A DNA stretch of 64,000 nt from Nectonema munidae (taxonomy: Eukaryota; Nematomorpha; Nectonematoida; Nectonematidae), in contig JAUIRK010001002.1 in assembly GCA_030549495.1 (NCBI GenBank), positions 186,001 through 250,000 of the forward strand, written 5' to 3'. Below, one piece after another: positions 1-12,111 of the stretch (positions are counted from its first letter, which is position 1; each line of letters begins with the position of its first letter). The translations under genes were made by a program, and so were the position numbers. Below the pieces are notes generated by a model that did not search any database, had not been told where the DNA came from, and worked only from the letters and a program-made list of their open reading frames with translations.

Positions 1-469
1 ATTCACAAATTTTAAAACCTTACTTGAATCCAGGTCACACTTCCAAGTTACAGGGACACTTTAAATTCTGGATTTAGAACATGAAACTAAAAATCAAGGA
101 GCATTTTAACAAGATTTTATGGTATCACAAAATAATTTGTTACCATCCTATCAAAGTTGATAGCCTTTTCTTTCGATTTCCAAGAGGGATCTTATGGCCT
201 AACACTTTTGAAGCAGTTATCAAGTTGTAGTTCACCAGCAGTGTGTCTGTTGTACAAATTTTGTAGTCTTTGGTGTTGTTTGCTGATGAACACGCTTAGT
301 CCTTCCCAATGCCATGTTTTAGAATTTTGGCTTCAGCATTGGCTTTCTCCATCCGATGATACTTGATTGCACGTGCCACATTCGATGATGAGTGATGCCT
401 ACTAGAACCGACTGTTCCAACCTTCTCAGAAATTGTTCTTGCGAGGGTCACCATTAATAGTTTGTTCAA
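1..469. other. No gene recognised
   Basis: Flank of the MULE remnant that starts just to the right. Short open stretches occur by chance. Some of this may be the degraded 3' end of the MULE transposase on the - strand, but I see no motif I can defend. Confidence 0.4.
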
Positions 470-2330
<1,861 letters not shown>

Positions 2331-2651
2331 TTTCGTGTCTTAAGCAACTTTGCTTTTGACAAATTCAAACTCAATTTCCTCCTTTTTTCGCCATTGAATA
2401 TTTTTAGAAAATCTCGCGGGAACCCACTAAATAATTTATTGTGAATATGATGGTGTCATTTATTTTTCATGAAAATCAATTAAATCTGTCAATGCCAAAT
2501 ATTTAAATTTGAAAATTTATTATAAATTCGACATTTTTTGGTTAATATTGTCCTAATTTATTTAATACTTAGGCGTTTTTTAAGGTATTTTAGTCGATTT
2601 GTAATTTTAATATAGGAATATTTAGTGGTTGCTTTTTTTAAACGCAAAGAT
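2331..2651. other. No gene recognised
   Basis: AT-rich spacer between the MULE remnant and the stop end of the unclassified ORF to its right. Nothing else seen. Confidence 0.5.
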
Positions 2652-3614
2652 TTAAATAAAAATGTTTTTCTTTTTTCTCAAATTAGGATTAAGCTTCCGG
2701 TCTTGTTCCACCACTTGTAAAATGTCTTGATAATGATTTTCAGTACGAGCTATTCCTAAAAAGTCAAAACTCAGCTTCACACCACGTTCTGCACAGTCGT
2801 TGGTGACATTAATGGCCTTAATATTAATTTTAGCGGCTTTGTATGTTTCAACTTAATCGCAGCTCTTGACATTTTTCGATAGGAATTGGCTATCTATCTG
2901 AAGTAGGTAAAAGAAAGTAGGCTTGCGCTTCTCATTCTCTGGAACACAGCTGGAAAAAAGCGCAAGGGGCACCATTTCGGTAGATAAATACCACAGATGT
3001 CGATCAAAGGCTTTTATTGCATTTTTTTAGATAATTGGTTGAACCTCATCATAAATAAGCAGGCGTTTGTACAACAAAAGATCGTTCCAGGCGGCATCGG
3101 TACTGCAGCTAGACTGTATCCACCACAAGCTGTATATGAGAGTAACAAAAACTAGAAAATGTTTCAGCTTTAAAGCGTGTTTTGTTGTGATAGTACCAGG
3201 AGGAAGTAGAGCTATCTGTTTTTCAAATAGTACAAGTTTAATGCCGTGCAATAACTTAGCCATCTATCTACCTGGCTCTATGCTCGAGGCGTTTTGAAAG
3301 CAGTTACAGGAGTGTCAGAATATAAGTACACTTTAAATAATTTTAAAAATTCTTGAAAATTATCTCGCTTTAAATCGATTTGAGAGCGCACTAGTTGTAA
3401 AACTTCAGCTCTCCATTCTAAAATATAAGTCACTGCGTTTTCAGAATACTCGCTAGTATCAAGCCGAGAGAGTGGCCCTTCGTTGTTGTGTGGTAATAAA
3501 TTTCAATGCTTTCTCAGTCTATCAAAAACAATAACATCTGGAGATTTACATGTTTCAATTTTTTAATCATTAAAAACATGGGATAAAATGACTTGACCCA
3601 CATGATGTCTACAT
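2652..3614 (-). pseudogene. Unclassified multicopy ORF, C-terminal half
   Basis: C-terminal half of a protein type I remember as a multicopy uncharacterised family in invertebrate genomes; no function is known to me. Words in order on the - strand: CRHHVGQVILSHVFND, SPDVIVFDRLRKH, GPLSRLDTSEYSENAVTYIL, EWRAEVLQLVRSQIDLKRD, MAKLLHGIKLVLFEKQIALL, SLWWIQSSCSTDAAWNDL, FDRHLWYLSTEMVPLALF, VTNDCAERGVKLSFDFLG, YQDILQVVEQDRK. The frame is open to a stop at 2652. It is broken in several places. Its first residues (CRHH) abut the insertion at 3615, and the N-terminal half of the same family resumes at 6805, so the two pieces look like one copy split by that insertion. The family may be a transposon's own protein; I cannot place it in a named superfamily. 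Confidence 0.7.
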
Positions 3615-3856
3615 CAGGGGCGCACATCCTCAAAATTATTGGGGGGGGGGGCGAAATTTTTTTCTTGCAATTTTCAAAATTAGTGGTCTGGAAATACCAC
3701 GGGAGACCAAATATCCTTTAAAATAGAGTGTATTCAGCGCATACCCTAAAGTCCTAAATTTATAAGACTACATTATATTTTTTTTTACAAAATTAGTGAA
3801 TTTAAATACTATACTTCCAGCGAAAATATTTTAATTAAATTTGCATATCGAATATA

Positions 3857-4479
3857 GTGCGCAGAAAAAATGCCCCCGAAAAAAATGCCCCCAATTAAAA
3901 AGTAGGAAAAAATGCCCCCGATTAAAAAGTAAGAAAAAATGCCCCCAATTAAAAAGTAAGAAAAAATGCCCCAATTAAAAAGTAGCAAAAAATGCCCCCA
4001 GTAAAAATGCCCCAATTTAAATTAGGAAAAAATGCCCCAACACAAAAAATTTCAAAAAATTATTAATTAAAATTTTTAAAAAAGATATGTCAAATAAAGA
4101 TTTTTTGTAAAAAAAAAGTTAACTTTTCATTTAAATTAATTAAAGTAAACTAAAAAACTCAGCATACGACAATTTTTTAAATACAAAATTTTTTTTATAA
4201 AACAGCAAATATTTTTGGACTTTGTGTGTATCAGAACACTTTCTAAATATAATTTGTATTTTAACTGATTTTAAGAACACATTCCCACAAATATGCACCT
4301 TTGCTATTGTTTTCAAAAACTTTATAAAGAAAAAACCCTATAGATTAAGAAATTTTAGGAATTTAGCCTTTCAAAACGGTACCAAATAAAAATATTTATA
4401 TAATTATATAAAATCCTGAAAATCAAAAATTAGGGGGCATTTTTTCCTACTTTTTAATTGGGGCATTTTTACCTACAAC
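3857..4479. mobile_element. Foldback MITE with 11-bp target duplication
   Basis: Bounded by the perfect direct repeat TATCGAATATA (3846-3856 and 4480-4490). The left arm (about 3868-4045) is a tandem array of ~27-bp units reading AAAAAATGCCCCCAATTAAA plus AAGTAGG. The right arm (about 4430-4470) is the same unit inverted. The middle is AT-rich and non-coding. An 8-11 bp duplication suits MULE-type elements. The open frame across the array (GGIFSYFLI repeats) is a repeat artefact. Confidence 0.8.
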
Positions 4480-4974
4480 TATCGAATATACACTAGTTTA
4501 AAAAAATCCAAAAATGTTAGGGGGTGGAATAGGGGTTTTCATTTGAAAAATGAAGTAGTCTACCAGGCACATTACAGGAATTGATGAAAGGATATTTGAT
4601 TCATAGAGAAAACAAATAACTGAAGGTTGGATAGTTGTATATCAGTGAATGTAGTCTAAAGGCAAAGAGTCTACTAGACAACCTGTGATGTTTATATGAA
4701 AACATGTGATTGATTCAGGGGCAAGGGTATAAAACGAAGTTATAATTGTGCAAACAAAAATAAAAGAAAAAATTAAGATCGCATTATTTCATTATACAAG
4801 CTTCAAAAAGTAAAATAACTGTTAACATTTTGCAATGATAATTTGCCTTTTATAATAACTTTTAAGTAAAAAAAGTCTATCAGAAAAAGTTATAGAGCTT
4901 CAACAAAAACTAAAAAATTTTAGTGCATAACTTAAGTTTTTTGAAAACTAATTTGACGTATCCCCTACAGCATA

Positions 4975-5110
4975 CTCTATCTATGGGTGGCATGGCAGGT
5001 TGGTTGAGATGATGGACATAGCACGGAAGCCTCTGGATTCGATTCCTCATCGATACAAATTTGTTCATAGTTTGACATAAGCAGTACATCAGTGCCTGGT
5101 CAATGAAAAT
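4975..5110 (+). repeat. tRNA-derived SINE head
   Basis: A-box-like TGGTTGAGATGATGG at 5001 and B-box-like ATTCGATTC at 5037-5045 (8 of 9 to consensus) with tRNA-like spacing, followed by a non-tRNA body. The CAGGTTGGTT start is shared with two other heads in this window (about 21240 and 54280, both - strand). Confidence 0.65.
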
Positions 5111-5359
5111 ACATCCACTGCACCACTCAAAATTAAAAAATTTGCTACATAATTAACATAAGAGAGAAAGGAAACAAAATAAACTAATAAAGCAATTTTC
5201 ACTATTTTAAAATGGAACCGTCTGTTCTCAGAATAATTTCAAAATAATAGGAGGCATAAAGAATGAGAGTTTATTTGATATTTTCAAGTTTTTATAAGCA
5301 GCAAAAGCCAACGTAATTAAAATATAATTAACTTATAATTAAAAAATTATTTAAATAAC

Positions 5360-5641
5360 GTTCGACAGACATTTCGCCCCAAAAACAATTTCCCCCTGGA
5401 CAAATTGTCTCATAGGCTATTAGTATCATCCATCTTTGCTTATTATATGTGTAAAATTATTAAAAAAATTTATATTCTTGTTTATTTTATCTCTATTAAA
5501 TTATTTCAAATCAATCAATTTATCTCTTAATTTTTTAGAATTGTCCATGAAACAAAATGTCTTATTAAAATAATGGGGCGAATTGTCCATGGGACGAACT
5601 GTCTTATGAAAATAATGGGGCGAAATGTCCGAGGACCAAAC
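5360..5641. mobile_element. Short TIR element built of GACAATTCG-like words
   Basis: Left end GTTCGACAGACATTTCGCC; the right end read inverted is GTTTGGTCCTCGGACATTTC then GCC. Both sides carry repeats of GGGGCGAAATGTCC, GACAAATTGTC and GGGGCGAATTGTCC. It is flanked by TAAC on both sides (5356-5359, 5642-5645), a weak 4-bp duplication. No coding content. Confidence 0.55.
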
Positions 5642-6152
5642 TAACATAAATCAAAGTATACGAAAAAAGAAAATCATTGCGTTTTTTTGAACTACAAATA
5701 AAATTCTGACAGCTGTCATAAATAGATCAAGTACATTTTTAACAACTGAAACATTTTGTTTCGATATTATATTTTTATTATAATAATCAACAAATTTTCT
5801 TAAAAAAAATGATTTGATTATGTACAGTATTACTTCGAATGGTGAATATCGAATTAGTCGAATCGAACATTATAAAAATATCTCTGCTCAAATATTAAGC
5901 AAATAGGGTATTCTTGCTTTTAAACTGAATAGATAGTCAAAATATTCATTCCAAAATAAGTATTGAAAAAAATTTCTTGACTTGAAAAAATTAAAGTTTT
6001 CAAATGTTACAAAATGTAGCAAACGTAGTGATAAAGATTAAGTGACTTTTGTTGAAAAAGTTCTTAGCGCGAGTCTAACAATATTCATTGATATAAAATT
6101 GTAACGATTGAAAACTATTTTAATTAAACTCTAAATGCAAATTAGACAGAAG

Positions 6153-6349
6153 CAGTGGTGTAGTCAAAAAAAAGTTGATAGAAGGGCACAATTTTAAAAC
6201 AAAAAACTTGCGCAACATTATTTATACATTCTTGACCCTTTCATTGGAGAAATTTTCAAAAACTGATATCGCATAAGATGCATGGGGCACCATGCGGTAC
6301 ATAGGAGTGTGGGCACGGCCTCTCATGCCCCAGCCTAGCTACGTGACTG
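6153..6349. mobile_element. hAT MITE, 197 bp
   Basis: Starts CAGTGGTGTAG and ends with the inverse of CAGTCACGTAGCTAGG. Flanked by GACAGAAG (6145-6152) and GAGAGAAG (6350-6357), an 8-bp target duplication with one mismatch, as expected for hAT. Non-coding. Confidence 0.7.
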
Positions 6350-6804
6350 GAGAGAAGAAAGCTGAATGAGATAGGAGAGCTTAACAAGAGAAGAGGGCTT
6401 GAATGAAAATAAGAGAGCTTGAGTGAATGATTGAGTTTTAGCAGAGAAAGCGGAAGAGAAAAACAGAGGAGAGAGAAAGAGAAATAGAATCACTGTGACA
6501 GAAGATGAGAAAATCTAGTGGATCATCAACATGTGTTTGCAAATACTACAGAGGAGACACTGTGATAAATATTGCTTACTTATTGTGTGCATATTGAAGC
6601 AATGGATTATTATTATATAGCTCTCACGCATCGTCTGTAAAATATGTTCGATAGGAAAAATGCGATAGGAATTTCAGAGCAGCTTGGCATGATGTTTGAT
6701 TGATTCGAAAGTCTGCATTCCTTCTATGCGATCATCATACATGTTTTATAAACAAGCAGCAACTCTTACTTATATAAAATTATTGGGAGGGGGGGGGGGC
6801 GAAG

Positions 6805-8054
6805 GTCCACATCCCGACCACAACAATGCTCGACTTAGTGTTTGCTGAATTTGAATGCAAGCCGCTGATATATGTCCAGTATTACTTGCAGTGGTATCAA
6901 ATACCATATTGAAGACAGAATCAGTGCAATTCCATGTTTGTAGCAGATTAGATATGAGCTTTGTTCATTGGGGCTAAATCTCTCCAGATTTGCGACAAGT
7001 TCCCGGTTTATAACTTGGGACACCTAGAAGTTTGATATCATTAGCATCTCCTACTATCACAAGTCGTTCTTCTTTGTCATGTTGGCTTTTAAGGGATGGC
7101 ATTAATTTTGAGTCTCAGTGAAGAGAACATAATTAAGGTGGATGCCACTTTTTCTGACAAGATTTAGAAACTTCGTATCTTACACGGCGTCTCGATTTAT
7201 CTGCTTGAGAATACGACGTAGAAACTTTTAAACTGTCTCCACCTGATTCTTCGATGAGCGCTTTAGTAAATACAGCCTGTTGACTTGTGTAATTTTCAAT
7301 CGGGTTGCCAATGAAATGAGCTTTGGGGATTGAAAAATATTGTGTGGAATAAATGCATCTGTTCCTTCACGAACACGCCGGTGATTTCTTTTTGTTTTTG
7401 TGTGTAAAATCATTCTTCAAAGCATCTTTGTCAAGATCTTCAGAGTCAATGTCTGCTTCCAACGTTGTCTTTTGGTTGAGCCTGTTAATTTCAGCGTGTG
7501 CATTTTCACTTCGCTTTTCTCTTTTGCTTTTTATCTAGCAAGGTATCAACACTGCCAAAGTTTGCAGCTCGATAAGTTTGCATTGATTGGAGAAACATGA
7601 CATCTTGATTTTTTCAGCTGAGAAAGGCCACAAGGGAAAAGTTTTAAATAGCTCCTCTTGAAGTTTCTCTAGTTTTGTAACTATTTCGCGAGTTCCTCGC
7701 ATGTCAATAGGAATTTTTCGAAACTTTGAATTGGTCTCTAATAATTTGAGGATTTGTTTACATGCTTTTTTTCAGATATCATAGGTATATTTGCTTTTCC
7801 ATAAAAAGGAGTTATTTTCGATAAAACAATCTTAGCTGATTCCCACTTTGTTTGGCGTGTGAGCAAGCCCTCTTTAATATGAAACAAAAGACATCTTAGA
7901 ACTTGTCTTCCAGTAGGAAGACGAGAGCCAGTGATGACAGCATCATCACCAGATACATCTTGACCAAGTCCATAGATTTTGGAAGAGTTTCTTGTATTTA
8001 TCAGTGTATTTTTTGTGTTATTGATCCTTTGGAAGGTTGTACTTTTTTATCCAT
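6805..8054 (-). pseudogene. Unclassified multicopy ORF, N-terminal half
   Basis: Same family as 2652-3614. A start at 8054 (MDKKVQPSKGSITQKIH) is followed by DDAVITGSRLPTGRQVLRCL, LFHIKEGLLTRQTKWESAKI, CKQILKLLETNSKF, FLQSMQTYRAANFG, DAFIPHNIFQSPKLISLATR, WNCTDSVFNMVFDTTASNTG, HISAACIQIQQTLSRALLWS then GC, ending at the target duplication of the 3.19-kb insertion. The missing continuation (CRHHVGQ) is the first word of the piece at 3614. It is broken in several places. I recall this pattern (W-x-C ... M-x-FDTT-x-SNTGH ... LLW ... CRHH) from invertebrate multicopy proteins of unknown function; a transposon origin is likely but unproven. Confidence 0.7.
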
Positions 8055-8531
8055 TTTATTAGCAATAGGAAATGAAAAACTAACTTTATAATGAAGAAAG
8101 CAAAGCAATACAAAAAGTGTGTAAAAATTATTAGAATATATCATAAGTATAATTTAACTTTATGTTTGTGATATGGTGTAAACAATAATAGCCCAAGAAA
8201 TGTGACATTATATGAACAACAATTCACATTATATTTTTGATGTGTGATGTGCGCTTTATAATCGTGAAAAATATTAGCTACAAGTAACTAATAAGTAACT
8301 AATGATATGATATGAACAATAATTTTCCGAAATATGAAATGAGAAAATCAACAAATAAAAAATAGAGAAATGTTCAAAATAATTTGACTGATTTAGATGA
8401 GCCCGTGCACCCAGTAAATATATAAAAATTCATAAAAATTTTCCAGTATTGTTTTTTCATTCATTGGCACAAAATAAGAGTAGGAACAAATAAATTTGTT
8501 ACCACGAGGGCGTTGTGTGCACCCTAATATA

Positions 8532-8737
8532 TCAGAGATCTGGCAAGACCTCCGAGGAGACAACTTGCCAGCCTTATTAGAGGTCTGGCAAGACCTCCGG
8601 GGAGACAACATTCCAAACTTGCCAACTTATCAGAGGTCTGGCAAGACCTCCGGGGAGACAACTTGCCAAACTTGCCTGCCTTATCAAAGGTCTGGCAAGA
8701 CTTCCGGGGAGACAACTTGCCAGCCTTATTATATATT
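8532..8737. repeat. Minisatellite, 4 units of 45-55 bp
   Basis: Units contain GGTCTGGCAAGACCTCCGGG then GAGACAACTTGCC. A single unit with the same downstream flank (TTATTATATATTTAAATGTG) sits at 57222-57300, so the array grew from an element that is dispersed. Open frames here (GKTSGETT repeats) are artefacts. Confidence 0.9.
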
Positions 8738-8921
8738 TAAATGTGTAAATCGTAAAATGCTTAAAAAATATACTTAAAATAAAAATTTTCAAAAAATATT
8801 TTACATACATATTGAAAGCCACATCTCAAAAATCTACCTAAAAGTTCAAAAAATTTAACTTTGAAATTGCAGTTTTATTTCATAAAAACGATATGATTGG
8901 TTGAAATGTTTATGTAATATA

Positions 8922-8964
8922 TAATAATAATAATATTAATACTACTACTACTACTACTAATACT
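8922..8964. repeat. Trinucleotide tract
   Basis: AAT repeats running into ACT repeats. Simple sequence only. Confidence 0.85.
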
Positions 8965-9225
8965 CCTTTTTGAAAATTTTTACTTGTTTGATTTGCAGAA
9001 AGAATTAAACTGTTTTTCAATATTTCTTTTTCATGATATATATATATATCATTAGAAAGCTTATCGTTTGCTACATACTCTAGAATAATTTATTTTTGCA
9101 AAAGTTTTAAAAAATTTTAATAAATGGACTTTACTTCGAAAAATTTGGTCTAAATTTTTGAAAAAATTACGGACCACCTTTTTATCGAAGCATAATGTGA
9201 AGATTTTTAAAAAAAAATTGAATGA

Positions 9226-9610
9226 ACATGGTATCATTGGAAAGGTATACTCTTTGTGGTTAACATAGGCTAGGTTATACAAATAAATATATTTTCATTT
9301 TTCCAAAATCTGCTTTTATGTCAGGTCAGTCAAGTTTTATCTAGTTTAAAAAAATACCAATAATAATTAACGTTCTTAATTTATATATTTTTTCAATATT
9401 TTATATTCACAAAGGTAAAATATGATTTTTAACATTTTAAAATTTCATAGTTAAAGAAAACTGTCGAAAATTAATATATATTTTTTACTTTTTATGGGTC
9501 AGTAGTATAGGTCAGTATAATATTTTTCTAATAAATTTAAAATTATTTTTCAAGTGAAAAATGTCGATTAAAAACGAGTTTTGTTGGATAATCGTAGTCT
9601 ACTTTTATTT
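9226..9610. repeat. Dispersed repeat, copy 1
   Basis: About 385 bp beginning at the word TGGTATCATTGGAAAGGTAT and ending near TGTTGGATAATCGTAGTC. Two more copies lie in tandem at 16879-17225 and 17226-17600. No ends, TIRs or coding capacity were identified. Confidence 0.85.
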
Positions 9611-10194
9611 AGTTTAGATACAACCTTTCTAATTTTTAACGAAGGGCATTCGTTATATTTATACCGACAGTGGCGAAGAATAAATCACATTATTGATTGA
9701 TTTTAGAGCATAACTATGCGAAGAAAGATTAACACATGTTGCATTACGCGTTTGTGAGCGCAGGAAATTCTTATCTCGCATACGCTACACCACATCTTTA
9801 GCACGCGTGTGTGGTTTATTTTATCGGGCTAGTGTACGCTTATTTTATTTGTAGTATTCCTAGCTTAAATCTTAGTCAAATATTAAAACGCTTATAACTT
9901 TCACATTTCTCAACAAAATGCATCATGCGATATACCAAATTAAAGCATTTTTATGGGCTTTCAGAATACATTACTTATATCATAAGTCCTTAAGAAATAC
10001 CATTTTACTGTTTTTATTTTCCATGTGCTTCATACCATTAATTAGCAGATAAGGGATGCATTTTAAACTAAAACAGTAATATATTTGAAGAAATATTTTT
10101 TCAGTATAAAGAGTTTAGAAAACTCTTCTCTAATATGTAATGATATATTCTCATAACCTGTACGGTTGAACGCAGGTAGACAACTTGCGTGTTA

Positions 10195-10540
10195 TCTCCA
10201 ACTCGTATATTACGATGATTCTTCTCCAACCTGTATTCTACGATGATTCATCTCCAAACTATATACTACAATGATTCATCTCAAACCTGTATACTACGAT
10301 GATTCATCTTCAACCTGTATACTACGATGATTCATCTTCAACCGGTATACTACGATGATTTCTATTCCATGTACAAATAACTAGGGAGACAATGTTCAAC
10401 TTTCTGTTCACATTCTGCTAGATGTAAGATTTGATATACCTCATTCGGGGAGACGATGCTACATAAGTTATTACCTATATACATTATACCTGTATACTAC
10501 GTTGGTTCATCTCCAACCTGTATACCGCGATAATTCATCT
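10195..10540. repeat. 28-bp tandem repeat
   Basis: Units close to CCTGTATACTACGATGATTC then ATCTCCAA, about 6 copies in 10195-10365 plus scattered ones to 10540, alternating with GGGGAGACGATG words. It leads directly into the 161-bp array, and both parts are found together as single units near 23.2 kb. Confidence 0.85.
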
Positions 10541-10629
10541 CCAACCTATCAGTTCATATTTTGCTAGATGTAAGATTTGATATACCTCATTCGGCGAGAG
10601 GATGTTAGATAAGTTATTAATTTTTTCAC

Positions 10630-11500
10630 GATATTAAATAATATATTTTATCAAATAATCAAAATAAAATTCTGTAATCAAAGAATCGAAAAATATTCTT
10701 TAAAAAATCAAAAAATATCAAACTTTCTGTTCATATTTTGCTACCTCATACGATGTTACAAAAGTTATTACCTATACTTTGCAATTTGCACGATTTTAAA
10801 TATTATATTTGTCAAATAATCAAAATAAAATTCTGTAATCAAAGAATCGAAAAATATTCTTTAAAAAATCAAAAAATATCAAACTTTCTGTTCATATTTT
10901 GCTACCTCATACGATGTTACAAAAGTTATTACCTATACTTTGCAATTTGCACGATTTTAAATATTATATTTGTCAAATAATCAAAATAAAATTCTGTAAT
11001 CAAAGAATCGAAAAATATTCTTTAAAAAATCAAAAAATATCAAACTTTCTGTTCATATTTTGCTACCTCATACGATGTTACAAAAGTTATTACCTATACT
11101 TTGCAATTTGCACAATTTTAAATATTATATTTGTCAAATAATCAAAATAAAATTCTGTAATCAAAGAATCGAAAAATATTCTTTAAAAAATCAAAAAATA
11201 TCAAACTTTCTTATCATATTTTGCTACCTCATACGATGTTACAAAAGTTATTACCTATACTTTGCAATTTGCACGATTTTAAATATTATATTTGTCAAAT
11301 AATCAAAATAAAATTCTGTAATCAAAGAATCGAAAAATATTCTTTAAAAAATCAAAAAATATCAAACTTTCTTATCATATTTTGCTACCTCATACGATGT
11401 TACAAAAGTTATTACCTATACTTTGCAATTTGCACGATTTTAAATATTATATTTGTCGAATAATCAAAGAATCGAAAAATGTTCAAATCAAAAAATATTT
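10630..11500. repeat. 161-bp tandem array, ~5 copies
   Basis: Exact 161-bp period (equivalent points at 10738, 10899, 11060, 11221, 11382) with very few differences between copies, so the amplification is young. The unit includes ATTCTGTAATCAAAGAATCG and TACCTCATACGATGTTAC. Because 161 is not a multiple of three, overlapping 80-codon frames in every copy are artefacts. A single diverged unit is at 23175-23490. Confidence 0.95.
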
Positions 11501-11725
11501 ATTCTTTTTAAATATATCGTTGGCTCCCCTTACACTACATTTCAATGTTTATTCCATAGTAATGATTTATTCCATAGTGCAACCAAATTTAATACTATCA
11601 TATTCCTAAAAGGCCTCAAAAATGGCAACTCTAAAGTTTAAAATTTTTTTTTGGATAATGCTAGTATTTGATTGAGAGAAAAAACAATACCAGCGCATAT
11701 ATTTTTAGAAATTTAAACTTTTTTT
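11501..11725. other. No gene recognised
   Basis: AT-rich spacer between the 161-bp array and a TTAA MITE; nothing recognised. Confidence 0.5.
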
Positions 11726-11729
11726 TTAA

Positions 11730-11859
11730 CCCGTTTAAGGCCAAGCAAAGCAGACGATATCTAAAAAAACGCAGACGATTTATATTCAAAGTCATTGAAA
11801 AAAGCAGACGAAGATGAAATTACTTATGTTCCAAAATAGGAACATTAGCCGTAAATGGG
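11730..11859. mobile_element. piggyBac-type MITE, 130 bp
   Basis: TTAA on both sides (11726-11729, 11860-11863). Ends CCCGTTTAAGGCCAA and, inverted, CCCATTTACGGCTAA. The interior has repeated GCAGACGA words shared with the MITE at 48475-48592. TTAA plus CCC ends are diagnostic of the piggyBac superfamily. Confidence 0.8.
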
Positions 11860-12111
11860 TTAACTATGGAGGCATTTTTATGGATGCTCCATTGAGCACC
11901 TCTGTGTTTTGGAAAAGATGAAATTAAGTAAGCTAGCATACAATAATTATTTAGCATTTGTAAGAAATGATATTAATTTTAAGGAAGCATACACTAAAGT
12001 TATTTAGCATTTGTGTGTTTTGAAGAGTTGATATTCATTTGAAGGAGCATAGAACAAGCTTAAGAGTGCATTTGAAAAAAATTAAAATGCCATGCCTAGA
12101 TATAGTCTAAG

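Larger units (their letters stand above)
3615..6804. mobile_element. 3.19-kb hAT-like compound insertion
   Basis: Interrupts the unclassified ORF and is flanked by GTCTACAT (3607-3614) and GTCCACAT (6805-6812), an 8-bp (possibly 9-bp) target duplication with one change. The left end reads CAGGGGCGCACATCC, a hAT-style terminus, then TTATT plus a G-run at 3640. The right end has the same AAAATTATTGGG plus G-run in direct orientation (6776-6800) and ends CGAAG, so the right terminal inverted repeat is not evident. Inside are younger elements: a foldback (3857-4479), a tRNA-derived SINE (4975-5110), a word-repeat element (5360-5641) and a small hAT MITE (6153-6349). No transposase is visible. Confidence 0.65.

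Noticed and set aside
3809-4015. Frame with FSYFLIGGI repeats
   Set aside because: Reads through the foldback arm's ~27-bp units; a membrane-like look arises from AT-rich repeats.
8393-8822. Frames with GKTSGETTCQ or SCLPGGLARP repeats
   Set aside because: Translations of the minisatellite; no start context or conservation to support them.
8492-11500. A CRISPR-like array
   Set aside because: The repeats are contiguous tandem units without distinct spacers, and the DNA is eukaryotic.
10738-11609. Series of overlapping 80-codon frames starting MLPHTMLQKLL
   Set aside because: Each is one unit and a half of the 161-bp tandem repeat; successive copies fall in different frames, so coding selection is not possible.
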